From NCBI GenBank assembly GCA_034440575.1, contig JAOTOL010001621.1:1219001-1283000 (forward strand): a stretch of 64,000 bases of DNA, in the 5' to 3' direction. Below are positions 1 to 12,030 of this stretch, one piece after another. Position numbers and translations under genes: made by a program. The first letter of the stretch is position 1, and each line of letters begins with the position of its first letter. The notes under the pieces are model-generated. The model searched no databases and was not told the origin of the DNA. It saw only the letters and a program-made list of their open reading frames with translations. Source of the DNA: Imbricaverruca yamaguchii. Lineage: Eukaryota > Arthropoda > Thecostraca > Neoverrucidae.

Positions 1-1860
1 TTAATTTGATAAGAAGAATGCTATTTTTCAGCAATAAGCCATATGTTCATATTCGAGACTAATTTTTAAGATAGAACAAAGAAAGTGTACACAGTATTGT
101 ATTTTATATCCAGCCCACATTGTCTTCATCAACAGGAGGAAACACTTGTTAAGGTGCAAATAGGTATCGGTAAAAATGGGCCCATAACCTAATTGATATG
201 CCATTTAGGGAAAGAAATACCTTATTTTATCTGTATTTATTATACAAATATTAGGTATCTGTAAAAAATGTGGCTCATAACCAACAGCAAATCTGTCCAT
301 CATTTCAATCAGCAAATCTGATCCAAATAATCCAGTTTTCCGTTAACTCTGACCTTAACTTAATGCAACTATAACTTAGTGGTAAATGGTTGACATGAGG
401 CTTTTATCATGAGTGTTATTTCTTTGCAATAAGAATGCATTTCGATACCAACAAGTACACAATTTGGTATTTTTGTCACAAATAAGGATTTGATAATGAT
501 GCTTGAATGCATACTTATTAGCATGACAAAGATAATTTAACCACACATTTACACTGCACATGCTTAATCTTGGTTGAAAAGCAAAACAATACCAAAGACA
601 GCTTTTAAACAAGTCATATATAGGACCTAATTATTTCAAGCTTTATAAATTGCAAGGTAACCTGACATGAAATTAGCCAGCTTAATCTATTTTCTTAGAG
701 AAAAACATAAAAACTTGAAACAAACGAACATAACCTAACCAGGCCTTTCCATCGTTTTCTTTGGCATAGGAAAAATATGGCAAACATACAAGTAAAACAA
801 GCAAAACAAAATAAAGTGATCCCACAAATGGCATAAACAGGAATAATGTCATTAATTTTCAGGATTACCAAGAGTTTTTGCTGGTGTGAATATTATGATG
901 GGAACAGCTGATTGTAGGAGACATACTTCACTGCAAAGAGACAGGCTTATGCTGTTCTTTTTAGGTTTCCTTTGTTATCAATTTCTTAGAAATGCTTGGA
1001 GCATACTCTTGGTTCCCAACATCGAGCAATTCAGAAACATGCCTTATTGTGTGCTAAAGCATTTTACTTAAGCAGTATCCTGATCAAAATGGGTAATCAT
1101 ATTTCTCCTTTATTTACTTTGCTTTCCCAGTTCCACTTCTATGCAGAGATACTGCACAGTAAGGCATAACACCTGAAACAGAGATGTGTTACATCCCAGC
1201 ATTATATCTTGATTCACACTCTTTGTAATCAGACTGCAACTCATGAAATGTTTCAGGAAGGTATTCTTGGAATAACACTGGTATTGCACATCAATGTTCA
1301 AGCATGCATGCATCACTAATAATCCATTTACAATTTATCAAGCAAGAATGCAGCGCTGTGCTTGGCTCTGGGTCTAACTTGCCTAGAAAAAGCTGTTTTC
1401 CACAACTGCTGTATGTCAATGTATAGGCACATGTTTGAAAAAATGGGCTGCTCTTGGATTTTTCGAACCCACAACATTATCCTCTCCAGAAAATGACTTA
1501 TTTTCCTGATCTGAGGGTGGATTTCTTAAGTTGGTAACTATTTGACAATGATCTCCTGTGATCAAGTAAACATGCTCAAAATTAACAGGAACGGGTGCGA
1601 ACCGAGCTATGATGCGTACTATTTGAAGAAAGATACTCTCCATACTGGACGATCGCAAAATACTCCTCTCCATATCCAGAATTACAATGAATACATCAAA
1701 CGTTGCCCATGCATGACAAAAAAGGACCAGAACAAATGGTCACTGGAAAGAACAGAACAAGATAATAACTCGCCTGTTATTAGCGGAAGGCAAACTTACT
1801 TGCTCAAAATACAAGTATCTATTGAGCATGATTTACGAACAGTCTTCTGCAACCAAATTA
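1..1860. other. AT-rich DNA, no gene recognised
   Basis: Short open frames on both strands have no recognisable motif. GTAGGTATCGGTAAAAAT and TTAGGTATCTGTAAAAAAT (near 160-270) form a small direct repeat. Confidence 0.5.
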
Positions 1861-1861
1861 A

Positions 1862-2430
1862 ATAAAAAATAAAAAAAAACTTCGGATGACGTCATGCGGG
1901 AGGAAAAGAAAAATTTAACTTCCCTTTAAAGAAAATTTTTTAGGTGGGAGGGGAGTCGAGGGAGAGGGGGAAAAATTAATTTTTTTTTTTTTTTTCTGGC
2001 TAGCTAACCCCACAAACAAAAAAAAAAAAAAAAGATGACTTGTTTAAGGCGTTGCAGATTATGACTAATCTGCCTTGCGATGGCACCCGTTGTTCACTTC
2101 TTCGTTCCTATGCTTCGAAATGACAAAAAAAAAAATTTTTATTACAAATTTATATACCTAAAGTAACCCTTTAACCAACCACAAACCCAAATAAACAAAC
2201 CCATAGTTTAACAAAAAAACAATACTATAAAAAAAAAAATTAATAAAAAAAAAAATTAAAAAAAAAAAAAAAAAATTAAAAAATTAAAAAAAAAATATTA
2301 ATAAAAAAAAAAATCAAAAAATAAATTAACAAATTTAACAAAAAAAAACAAAAAAAAAATTTTTTAAATCTTAATTTAAAAAAAACTTTAAAAAAAAATT
2401 TTAAAAAAATTTTCTGTATTTTTAAAAATT
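1862..2430. repeat. A-rich low-complexity stretch
   Basis: Long runs of A with TTAAAA and CAAAC words from 2110 on. It is very different from the flanks and possibly contains a sequencing or assembly error. Confidence 0.7.
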
Positions 2431-4120
2431 TAGCAACTTAATAGTAGGCTGATGTAAGTGCATATGCTTTCCCGTCAGTTACTGGTAAATATATTCCATG
2501 CATCAAAAATAATGTCCATGGAAATGTACTCTGGAAGAAGTCTTTGATAACTCATTGCCTGTGCCCTTAAACTTCTTCTACCAAAGCTGCAGTGACTCAA
2601 TAATCAGTATGGAATGCTTCAGCTCAGGAAATGTAACATCCAATTCATGGGTATGATAATGATGCAAATTTATTGTATACTTTTATAAGTCAATTCATCA
2701 ATTTTGTTCCATTTAATGGAGCAAGTGCATGTTCCTTATTTACTGATCATTGTTAGCATTCCCATCCTTGACCCCTAGCTCTGTTGACTGCTCCACTTCA
2801 AGTAGTCCTAATGAAAAATTCTTCCAGATTAACCTTCTGGACTTTATGTCCTACTGGGATGTCATCAGATCAACTGGATTGTTGGGCTGAGTGTTGTTTC
2901 AAAGGTGCATTTTCATTCGGCCTACATTATATCTTTCTTGGTCATGCACAGGTGAATTTGGCTATACTTTTGTTCTTTAGTTTTCCGAGCCAAAATGTTC
3001 CCATTTTGTGTGTGGTAGTTTGCTATCAGCTTTGCTCCCCAGAGATTGTCTAAACCTTGTATCTGCCTGGCATATTTTGTAGTCAGGTTTTTATGGGCAA
3101 CAATTTTAAATCTAAGTTCACCTTTCTGCCTAACTTTTCCTCAAACAGCATTTCTGTCATCCAGATGCTGGAACATAACAAATACTCTTTTGTTTTGCTT
3201 CAGGAGATGGCAAGCTGAGATGGTTCCCTTCAGGTGTACACCAAGCTTTTCTGAGATGATTGTTTTTGGTCATTTCTGTTTTTTTCAGGGCCCTCAAATG
3301 TGTCTGGGGGACAGTTGGAAATCTTCCCCCTCCAAGAATCAGTGAGTCCTTCCTAGTATATTGATCAAGGCCATCCAAGTGCCAGTTCATTTGTGTGAGT
3401 TCTTTTTAGTTTGCCATTTTTCTCCTGTGGTTGCTTCAACTTGCCCTTGATCTTTTGGTTTCACCCTTTTACATCATCCATCTCGCTCCTTACCTGCATT
3501 TCAAATTTCATCACAGCTTCCCTGACCAGTCTACTTATATCCTCCATGGCACCCCAATTTTAGCTCCCCAAGTTAAATTAAGTGGCTCAGATGTAGTACA
3601 AACTGAAATGGTAGTGTGCAAAGCTTAAGTTTTTATACTTCTCCAAAATAAGCCAACATAAACAAAACAGTGCTTACTCCTGGCTAGTTGTGCATCTGTT
3701 TGATACATGTTCACATTGTATGCCAACCAGAACTCAACACTTAGGTTTATCACTGATCACTTAGATATTTGCCTCACCTATCCAGCCATATTCACTCATT
3801 CTAGAGCAGCATGTGGTTTGAGTGCTCTACCAATAATTTTTAAGCTCCAGCCACTTCCACCTAAAGAGGCCCACATATTTATGTATTTTTGTATTTATTT
3901 ATTCCACAATACATGCCCTCCACATGCAGTGGCGATTATGGACAGTCTGGGTATAACTCACAGATATTTACAAAGAAAGGATAAATTTGTGAGCAATACA
4001 CACCATGCTTGCAACACAAGCTATAAACAGGTAGTTTCAAAAAGTGATAGGAGAAAGTGATAGCCTAAAGGTTAGTTCATGATGTGCACACACTGATTGT
4101 GTAAGTCTTTTTTTGGTGTG
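2431..4120. other. No gene recognised
   Basis: Unique-looking AT-rich DNA with short frames only. The LINE 3' end begins at 4124. Confidence 0.4.
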
Positions 4121-4123
4121 TGA

Positions 4124-5990
4124 CTAGTGTTCATGGAGATAAGCTAGTGCATGTTTCTTAAAGTTAGACAGCCTCATTGTTTTTGTTTCAGTAGGAAGTT
4201 TGTTATAGTGGAAGACAGACGAGTAGAGAAATCTCCTTGGGCCAGCTTCCCTGTGTATGACTGGCAGGTGCAGGTGGTCGTCTGCACTTGTGTGACGGTT
4301 TCGCAGGGTAGAGTTTCCAGTGATTTGACTGGCAATGTGCTTTGGCTCACCCGTCAGAATGATCTTGTGGAGCAAAGTAAGGCTGTGAAATAGATGTAGA
4401 TCAGCTGCAGTGAGGAGACCCAACTCCTTTCGGGCATCAGAAATATGATTTCGGTAGACCTGGCACGACTCTAGTGGCGAAGTAATTCATCTTGTCTAGT
4501 CTGTGGATGTTTGCTGCTGACCCATTCATGTAAACAGATATGCAGTAGCAGATATTTGATATAGCTAGGCTATTAACTATAGTGAAAAGGGTACCGGTGG
4601 GCAGATGGTGACGCAGATGGCTCAGGGCCAGAAGGAATTCAGTACACTTGCGGACCACAACAGCTACATGGGAATCCCACGACACGTGACGATCAAATGT
4701 CACCCTAAGGTTCTTACACGAATGCGTCATCTATTACGGCGTCCCTGAAGCACACTCGTATAGGGGTAATATTACGAAGATTTTGACGTGATCCGAACTT
4801 AAGAAGCTGAGTTTTTGTCGGGTTCACCTTCAGACCGTTATCCAAGAAGTAGTAGAGTTGGCTCAGACATTTTTCCATCTGTCATCAGATTTGGGAGATC
4901 AGACGCGACCGGAGATGAGGACGCGGTTGTCTGCGAACTTAGTGACGTGTGCTACCGGGACGTGCACACTGAGGTCGTTCGAAAAGATGCAATAGAGGAG
5001 TGGACCTAATGATGAGCCTTGAAAGACACCTATGTTGTTTGGGAGAAAGGAGGAGAGATGCCTGTATCCGCCTTAATCTGAGATGCCTGCGTGTGACCTC
5101 CCAGATATGCCCTAAACCAGTCGGTATCGATTACATGGAGTTCTAGTTTAGCGAGCAGTTTGGTGTGGTCTATTACGTCGAAGCATTTACTGAGGTCCAG
5201 AAAGCAAAGGAGCGGTCCATTGCCGCTAGTATTTTGTCCGTGACTTAGATAAGAGCGGTTTCCGTACAGTGGCGTGGTCTGAAGCCGTGCGGAGTTTGGG
5301 CCAGTAGGTGGTTTGAGCTCAGGTAGTGATAAAATTGTTTTTGCAGTACCCTCTCAGCGATCTCGGCGATAACCGGAACCAATGAAATTGACCTAAAATT
5401 AGAGGAATCTGAAGGATCTCCTTATTTGTGAATAAGAGTTACTATTGTCTGTTTCCAAGTGGAGTGGATATCAGCTGTATTCAGGCATGTGTTTATGATG
5501 TCGAGCAGCACTTCGCCGATAAAAAGAACAGAAATTTGATAACCTTAATACAGATCCCGTCTGGTCCGCAGGAACCTGTGCTTCTCATGTCTTTGACGAT
5601 TTTGGCTAGCTGTTCAAGAGATATGGGTAATACTTTATAGGAGCTGGTAGAGACGCGCGATAGCCGACTACTTGGGGGGGGGGAGATTCAGGCATGCTTG
5701 CCTGGCGTTTAACTTGTGCTGCTACTTTTGGTCCGACACTAACAAAGTATTGATTTAGCCGCTTAGGTAGGACCTGAGGTTGAACTCTGCGGGAGCCTTT
5801 TTTGGAGTCGATAATGGGCTTGATAGCACACCACACAGCTAACGGGCCTTTCCTGAGCTATATTTCCGCTAATCTCTTCCCTACAGTCAGCTCTAATAGC
5901 TGATCGAATATTACGCACCAATGCTGAAATAATTGTTTTAGTGTTTAGTAATGGTTTGCGGCAGCAGCTTCAGCCCCGTTCAATGCGAAA
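4124..5990 (-). mobile_element. CR1/L2-like LINE, ORF2 reverse transcriptase to C-terminus, broken
   Basis: Read right to left on the minus strand: a pre-RT linker (LNQYFVSVGPKVA, near 5750), fingers (GSCGPDGI; HGFRPRHCTETAL), palm motif A (LCFLDLSKCFDVIDHTKLL, about 5170-5215), the next motif (FQGSSLGPLLYC, about 5015), then the catalytic box at 4925-4936 and the thumb (SWDSHV, 4660-4690). The C-terminal tail ends at 4124 (RRFLYSSVFHYNKLP). The catalytic box reads FADN instead of Y/FADD, and frameshifts and stops split the reading into at least five pieces, so it is inactive. No endonuclease was recognised; the copy is probably 5'-truncated. It resembles the LINE at 57.2 kb. Confidence 0.8.
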
Positions 5991-6589
5991 GTAGTGACGC
6001 TCCTCCACATTGTTCCCGTGCACACGGGCATGTTGGAGTGTATCAGGATATGCATGCCTTGCTTGACCCAGGAGTACAAACCTCACTGCGGTTCAGATCT
6101 ACTAACTGACCTGAACATACAAGGAGAGGAATGGAAGCTTTGCCTGCAGAACGTTGAAGGCTGTGGTGGAGAGCGCAACTCCAAAGGGGTGACATTGGAG
6201 CTGAGTTCCTTAAATGATGACGAAGACCAGAACAAAATAATAGTTCCTGGAGCTTTCGCATTCCCACGCAGTATCAATGTTCATGCTCCCGAGATCAATG
6301 TTGGGAAAGATCATCGTGGCATCACTTGTTAGATCTGGGATGGAGCTAAAGTGGAGCTGTTGCTAGGTGGTAAGGTGTTGGAGGTCATCTTACAGAAAGA
6401 GGCTCGATTGGGGCGACAAAATCAGCCAATAGCGATCAGAACTGCGCTTGGGTGGACTCTGACAGGGTCTTTGATCTGATTTGTACCAAGTAGATCCAGG
6501 CATCCAGGCAAGTAATGCTTCTTAGAAGGATTAACAAGCACCAGGAAATGACTCAGATGCTTCAAGACTGATGGTCAAGTGGGTCTTCG

Positions 6590-6820
6590 GCACCAAAGTT
6601 TGCCGGTTCTGAAAACCTAGGCCCCCTAGTGACGTCACTTTTCTGGAAAACAAACTTTGGGGGTGGTGTCGGGCCCTACTCGTCGAGCGCTTTCCGATGA
6701 CACCTCTTTAGTTTTCGTGCGACGCTTAGTTGGATATTATAGGGGGCTTCTTATCACCCCCACCCCCTTAGTCGGGGTGTGAAGATCTGACCGGAGAGAC
6801 CGAATTAGGACGGTAAATCG
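6590..6820 (+). mobile_element. Right-end fragment of the TTAA MITE family
   Basis: Matches the reverse complement of the 57.8-58.6 kb MITE: CTAGTGACGTCACTTTT, CCTACTCGTCGAGCGCTTTC, then a GGGGG...CCCCC hairpin and GTGTGAAGATCTGACCGGA. The terminus near 6818 is degraded and no clear TTAA is seen. Confidence 0.7.
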
Positions 6821-7029
6821 AATTGTCTGAAAATGGCAAAGCCACTTATCAGCAATTGTATTGCCATACTGATTTTTGCACACACCATCAATCGCCAGCA
6901 CAAGCGACATCGGGGTTCTCTTCTGCAACGCCGATTAAAACCTGTATCCCATCCCAGGTGTAGGAGGTCGAGAGGAAGATACATCGGCACCGAGCCGGGA
7001 TACCTACCAAAGAGCCCAGTCCAATCTTA

Positions 7030-7250
7030 AGTCCTAACATTTTTCAGTTATAGTGAAAAACGGCGCACGGCAGCGCGTCGAAATTTGGGCACACCTTTTC
7101 CCACATCAATTTGGCATGTGCGAAAATGTTAAGGTGAGGTCACCTACGGTAAGCGAGTTGTTCAAGGTCAAGTGTGGTCAACTCCAACAAAAACAATGTT
7201 GAACCAGTCGACATGCTTTAATGGATAAAGTTGTATGCATGGGTATAACC
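7030..7250 (+). mobile_element. Left-part fragment of the TTAA MITE family
   Basis: Matches the other half of the same element (AACGGCGCACGGCAGCGCG, CCCACATCAATTTGGCATG, AGGTCAAGTGTGGTCA, GTTGAACCAGTCG). It is in the same orientation as the 6590-6820 piece but in the wrong order for one copy, so these are two copies or a rearranged one. Confidence 0.65.
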
Positions 7251-7799
7251 ATTGGAGGGAGGACATGTCCCCCAAATCTCTGAAAAGTAGCGATTTGCCC
7301 CCCCCCCCATTTTTTCCGTGTCCCCCAAGCCTCGCTGCCTGAGTATCAAGAGAATCACCAAAAATACTCAAAGCCGATGTACCAATAAACGAGCTTCACA
7401 GGCTATCTGTCGTCACAAAATCTCCCAATAGTAAATCAGCAAATGTTAGAAATGTCTGCTTCCAGGCCATTCTTGAATAACATCAACCTTGACCATCTCC
7501 TGTTTTCTCTTGAGTGGAAAATTGTGCTCAGCTAGGCAACACATCTGCATTATCGCTAGGCTTTATACGTCTTAGGTTGCATTTCCCTGTTCATATATTG
7601 ATATATCTTGAACAAATGCGACTCTGGGTGTTCTTGGGTATCTTCAAGACCACTGAGGGAGGTCATGGGCAGCCTTAAGCACATACGTCAAGTTAACGTA
7701 TTCGTATTCAGCGACGAGTTCACCAGACACGGGTTTGTATTGGCATCGGCATTGAGCGGTGGGTTTATGATTGTTCGAATCAATTAACACTGGACACGC

Positions 7800-9480
7800 T
7801 GGATGGAACTACATCGGTCTCGCAATGCAACTTTAACCGCTAAGGTCCAACGTAGGCCAGTTTCTTCGATCGCCTCCGATTTTTTCTCGCTTTCACCCAC
7901 ACCTGCCCAGATTTGGTATCAAGTAACAGCCTGTGGTGAACCATACTGCAACATTTCAAGTCGGCACATGTCAAGATCGAACTTCTAGGTCAAAGGTTGC
8001 CTTCATTTATTAGATGGCGATATTGAAGCGATATCGACCGAACGCGAGGTTCGATTGCTATCGCTTCAATTTCCATCAAATCAGCGCCATTCGACGTGTC
8101 TTGCTATGCAGTATCAGAAAGCTAAGCAACCGAATTATTTGTCAAGGAAAAAGGCCAAGCTGATACTGCGATCGCCGATTTTTTCTTCAATTTTCTCTCA
8201 AAATTATCCAAATTTGGTATCAAGCAATAAGCTGTGGTGAACAATCGAGTAACATTTTGAACTGGAACATGTCTATGTCAAATGTTTCAATAAGTCCTTC
8301 GATGTTATCGCGTTGCGTCGCTATGGCTTCATTTTGCAGAAAGTGGATGTCATTCGTGTTGTGTCATCCGTGGTTTCTTGTTTACAGTATCAGGTAGTTG
8401 ATATTTCGAAACCGAAATAGAAATTTTAAATCTTCTCATTTTTTGTGGTTTTCGCCCAAGCCTACCCAGCTCCATTTCAAACCGGGACATGTCAAAGCAG
8501 GTTTGATTGAGTTATTCGATCCCATCGCGTTTCGTCGCTATGGCTTCAATTTGCCGAAAATGGATGTAATTCGTGACAACGAATGGGCAATGGTAACAAT
8601 GTATGTCAAGGGACAGCCCATGGGGAACCCTCGAGTAACATTTTAAAACCTAGATATGTCAAGGTCAAACCTCATGATCAAAAGCTTGTATGGATTTTTC
8701 GAAGTCCTCGCGATTCGTCGCTACGGGTTTAATTTGCACCAAGTGGATGCCACTCGACATGACTTGTGCCGTATTATATAATGTTACCCAATATAACTAA
8801 TTTCTAAGGTCAAAGGCTAAACCGATTTTTTTGGTCGCCCTAGCCTACCCACATCTTGTATCAAGCAATAGCCCGCGGTGCAACTCGAGTAGCATTTCAA
8901 ACCGGGAGATGTCAATGGTACTCTTTGCAACTTTTTTCTTCAGAAATCACATTAATTTTCAAGGTCAAAGGTCGAAGTCATTTATTCGATCGCCCTGCGT
9001 TTCTTCGTTTTCTCCCAAAGCTACCCATGCTTCGCATCAAAAAAAATCTTGGGAAAAAAAAAAAAAAAAAAATAAAAAATGAACCAAAGAAAAAAAAAAA
9101 AAAAGAAATATTTTAAATTTTTCTTTTTGTTTTTATTATTTTTTTTTTTTTATAAAGGGAAGTATTATAACAAGATAATTTATGTGACTGAAGTCGCCCC
9201 GTGTATTACAACAGCATTCTGCTTTTTCTCCTCAAGGGGCGATACTTTATTTTCCTCCAATCTTTACTATTCCCAATGCTTCTTTGCATCAATGGTGAAG
9301 CAATTTTAGGACACTGGTGGGCAACCCTCGAGGAACATTTCAACCCGGGACATGTCAAAGCATGCCTCAAGGTCAATGGATCATGTAATTTTCAGAGTCC
9401 TCGCATTTCGTGGCTATGACTTCAATATGCATTATGTGGGTGTCATTCGACGTGGCTTGCCGTACGACATCATAATGTTG
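7800..9480 (+). repeat. Degenerate long-period repeat region
   Basis: Diverged cores recur in the same direction at irregular 200-450-bp spacing. Core 1 (GTATCAAGCAATAGC...CTCGAGTAACATTTCAAACC.GGACATGTCAA) is at about 7916, 8217, 8480, 8625, 8860 and 9320. Core 2 (CGTCGCTATGGCTTCAATTTGC...AAGTGGATGTCATTCG) is at about 8320, 8540, 8720 and 9415. No genuine coding frame. Confidence 0.55.
8013..8077. repeat. Imperfect inverted repeat
   Basis: GATGGCGATATTGAAGCGAT pairs with GCTATCGCTTCAATTTCCATC about 10 bp later, forming an imperfect ~28-bp stem inside the long-period repeat. Confidence 0.5.
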
Positions 9481-10690
9481 AGATATTGAAATAATTTCAA
9501 AGGCGTCGGATGTCCGGCGTATGTACAATGATTGAGTGTAATAGGAATAGGAGGGTCAAATATATTTTTGTTTGTAGCCGTTTTGATAGCAAGCACTCGT
9601 ATCCTATATGACTAGGGGCTCCCCAAGAAATCCGTCATAACCTGATAGGACGGTGCTCTCATCGCTGGTGTTAATTTACTCTGCCACATGGCTGTTCCGG
9701 GCATATAACAGATATAGCTTTTTTTCTTCAAATTGCCGCTTTTCTCTGAGTGGTTCAACGTACGTTGTAAATTTTTCAAGAGAAGCCACACGTGAATGCG
9801 CACAATTTTACAATTACCCGGAGTTCATAACAGCGAGAGAGCAATGTTGTAATCAAGGGTAGATCTAGGAATTGTCATGGGAGCACTTGTCTGGAGGGGC
9901 GTTATTTCTTTCGAGCGGCGCCACTGGGAAAGCACCTGGGGGGGGGGGGGGGGCTCTGGATGCAAAATTCGAGGGGCGGGTTGCACTCGGACATTCCAGA
10001 AAAACTCGGCCTTTTTATTTTATAGGGGCGTCTCCGGATGAAAAATTCGAGCTGGTACACGAACCTTTTCGGAGGGACGCCTTTTCTTGGCCTGGGGGAA
10101 CGCCACCTTCCACGTGGGTGGTACATGCCCTCGGTGCCACACCCTTTAACCACCCTGGTTGTCATTGTACCGAAATATGTACCAGTAAAACAGGAAAACA
10201 TGGGAAATATGGTTGTAAGTCCATATTTTATACCATAAAACCATCGTGCAATATTTTATGCTTTTCCTCCTACAAGAGAGCAACGTTTAACATACAGCAT
10301 TGCTCTATGGTGATCGTGAAATCGGATTCAGCTCATACGACATAAAGCTGGATGTTCATAGGTAGTGCTAAGTAGTGAAACTTGCTAATTTTGATATTCT
10401 TTTGAAATATATCCTTTTTAACAATAGTAAATCTAAAAAAATTGTAACACATTTAATTTGGATTCAAATGGCTGAAAATGACATTGAAAAAGTGGCTGAA
10501 TTTCAAGGATTTTTTTTTTGGGGGGGGGGGGGTGGCAGGCCGTTCTATCCTGTTCAAACTTACCGCGTCCCTGATTTATCCGCCCCCACCCCATTTCGAA
10601 TCCGTAGTTACACCCATGGTTGTATGGATGAAACTAAATGCGGCAGAGGAATTTTAGAGATTTTTCGTTTTTGATGACACGTTAGGTTTG
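9481..10690. other. Non-coding, with long G runs
   Basis: Poly-G runs of more than ten bases lie at about 9940 and 10520, next to repeated phrases (gggcgtctccggatgaaaaattcgag; gatgcaaaattcgagggg). It looks like diverged MITE material, with no reliable ends. Confidence 0.35.
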
Positions 10691-11080
10691 CATATTTGAC
10701 CATTGAGGCTATAATCGGAGATTCTGCCTAAAGTAACCATTTTTCATGACGGTAAGTTGGCTTAAGACAACGTTTCGCTGTCCTCTCTATGCATTAACAA
10801 AATTGACGAACATGGAAAACTTAGGCTTTTGAACGTTTCAAAAATAAAATGAACCCAAAATGAACTCCCCAGAGCCAAAAATATGTCAGTCATGACCACA
10901 TAATCTCCTCTAGTGGCATCGCTTTTGGGGTGATACAATTGGGTTAGTCCGGGCCCTACTCGTCGAACGTTTTCCAACAACACCACTTAGTCTTCATGCA
11001 ACGCTTAGTTTGGTAATTAGGGGGTATAAAACAACCCCCCGAGATGTGAGCATTTAACCAAAAAAGGTTGAAAAGAGACA
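10690..11080 (+). mobile_element. Third copy of the TTAA MITE family, partial
   Basis: Shares GATTCTGCCTAAAGTAA, AAAATGAACTCCCCAGAG, CCTACTCGTCGAACG and the GGGGG...CCCCCCGAGA hairpin with the other copies. It covers the middle to the right end and is more diverged. A weak left-end-like stretch (GCACACCTTTT) follows near 11145. Confidence 0.7.
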
Positions 11081-11764
11081 ATGGCAAAGTAAGTTGCTTG
11101 GGATATGGCTTAAACTGATACTGGAGCGTGTCTCTGGAATGAGCACACCTTTTTGACTTACAAAATATCAAAAGAGGTTAAGTACGGTACGGGTAATTGT
11201 ACTCCTTGCCATTGTAAAAACTGTGCCAGAAAACTGCTATGAAGGATTGTCACTTTTCTGTGATCGTTACATATATGTTGGTAATAAGTGAGTGAATTTA
11301 GCTGTATTGAAGGTAACATTTCCACCATTTGAAGATGGCATTATCATGTTTTCAGGTGAATGGCTTTGTGGTTTTAGTGCAACAAATGGCTCGGAATTGA
11401 ACTCTGAATTGAAAGCAAAAATAACCCAGAATGAAGACCATCACTGTACGTAGTGGTTCCAGATCACTGTGTCATAGTCGAATGTATTTTATTCGTCCGT
11501 AATAACAGCGGATATCACTAATTTGTGCGCACCTACTTTCGTGTTTTCTAATTAGTTCTTTTGCCACGGTGGTTGAGAGCGATTACACCACGCGGTTAAA
11601 TATGTGTTACAGTCAACATGACTTCCCATTCCAGGTGCTTCAAATGCTGATGAAGCTTCGGTATGATCGGTCTGAGGAATCAGATCCTAGAGCACCGGCG
11701 ACCGTGACCGCTTCAAAGGCCGCCCCTGCAGTCTCGTCAGCTACACATTGCGCGCTCGTAGATT

Positions 11765-12030
11765 GTCGGGAAGAGTGATGACGCCTGAACGCGGAACTGG
11801 CGCCGCTCGAGGAGGGTCTGGAGAAATGATGACTTCTGGACGTCGTACTTCCGCCACTGGTGGAGTGTCAGGAAGAGTGATGAGGTCTCAACGTACTGCC
11901 GCCACTCGTGGAGTGTCGAGAGGGGTGATAACGCCGGAACATCGGACTGACACCATCCGCGGAGCGTCCGGAGGAGTGCAGACGTCTGAACATCGGACCG
12001 CCACTACTCGAGGAGTTTCTGGAGGAGTGA
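11765..12030 (+). repeat. Degenerate ~60-bp coding repeat in the zinc-finger N-terminus
   Basis: About four to five diverged units of roughly 60 bp, each holding a GGAGTGTCxGGAGxAGTGATG-like core and an acgtctgaacatcggac-like core. The unit length is a multiple of three, so the reading frame is kept. It encodes a Ser/Arg/Thr-rich linker with no known fold. Confidence 0.6.

Noticed and set aside
9612..10345. Coding region next to the G run
   Set aside because: Open frames depend on the poly-G run and contain no conserved motif.
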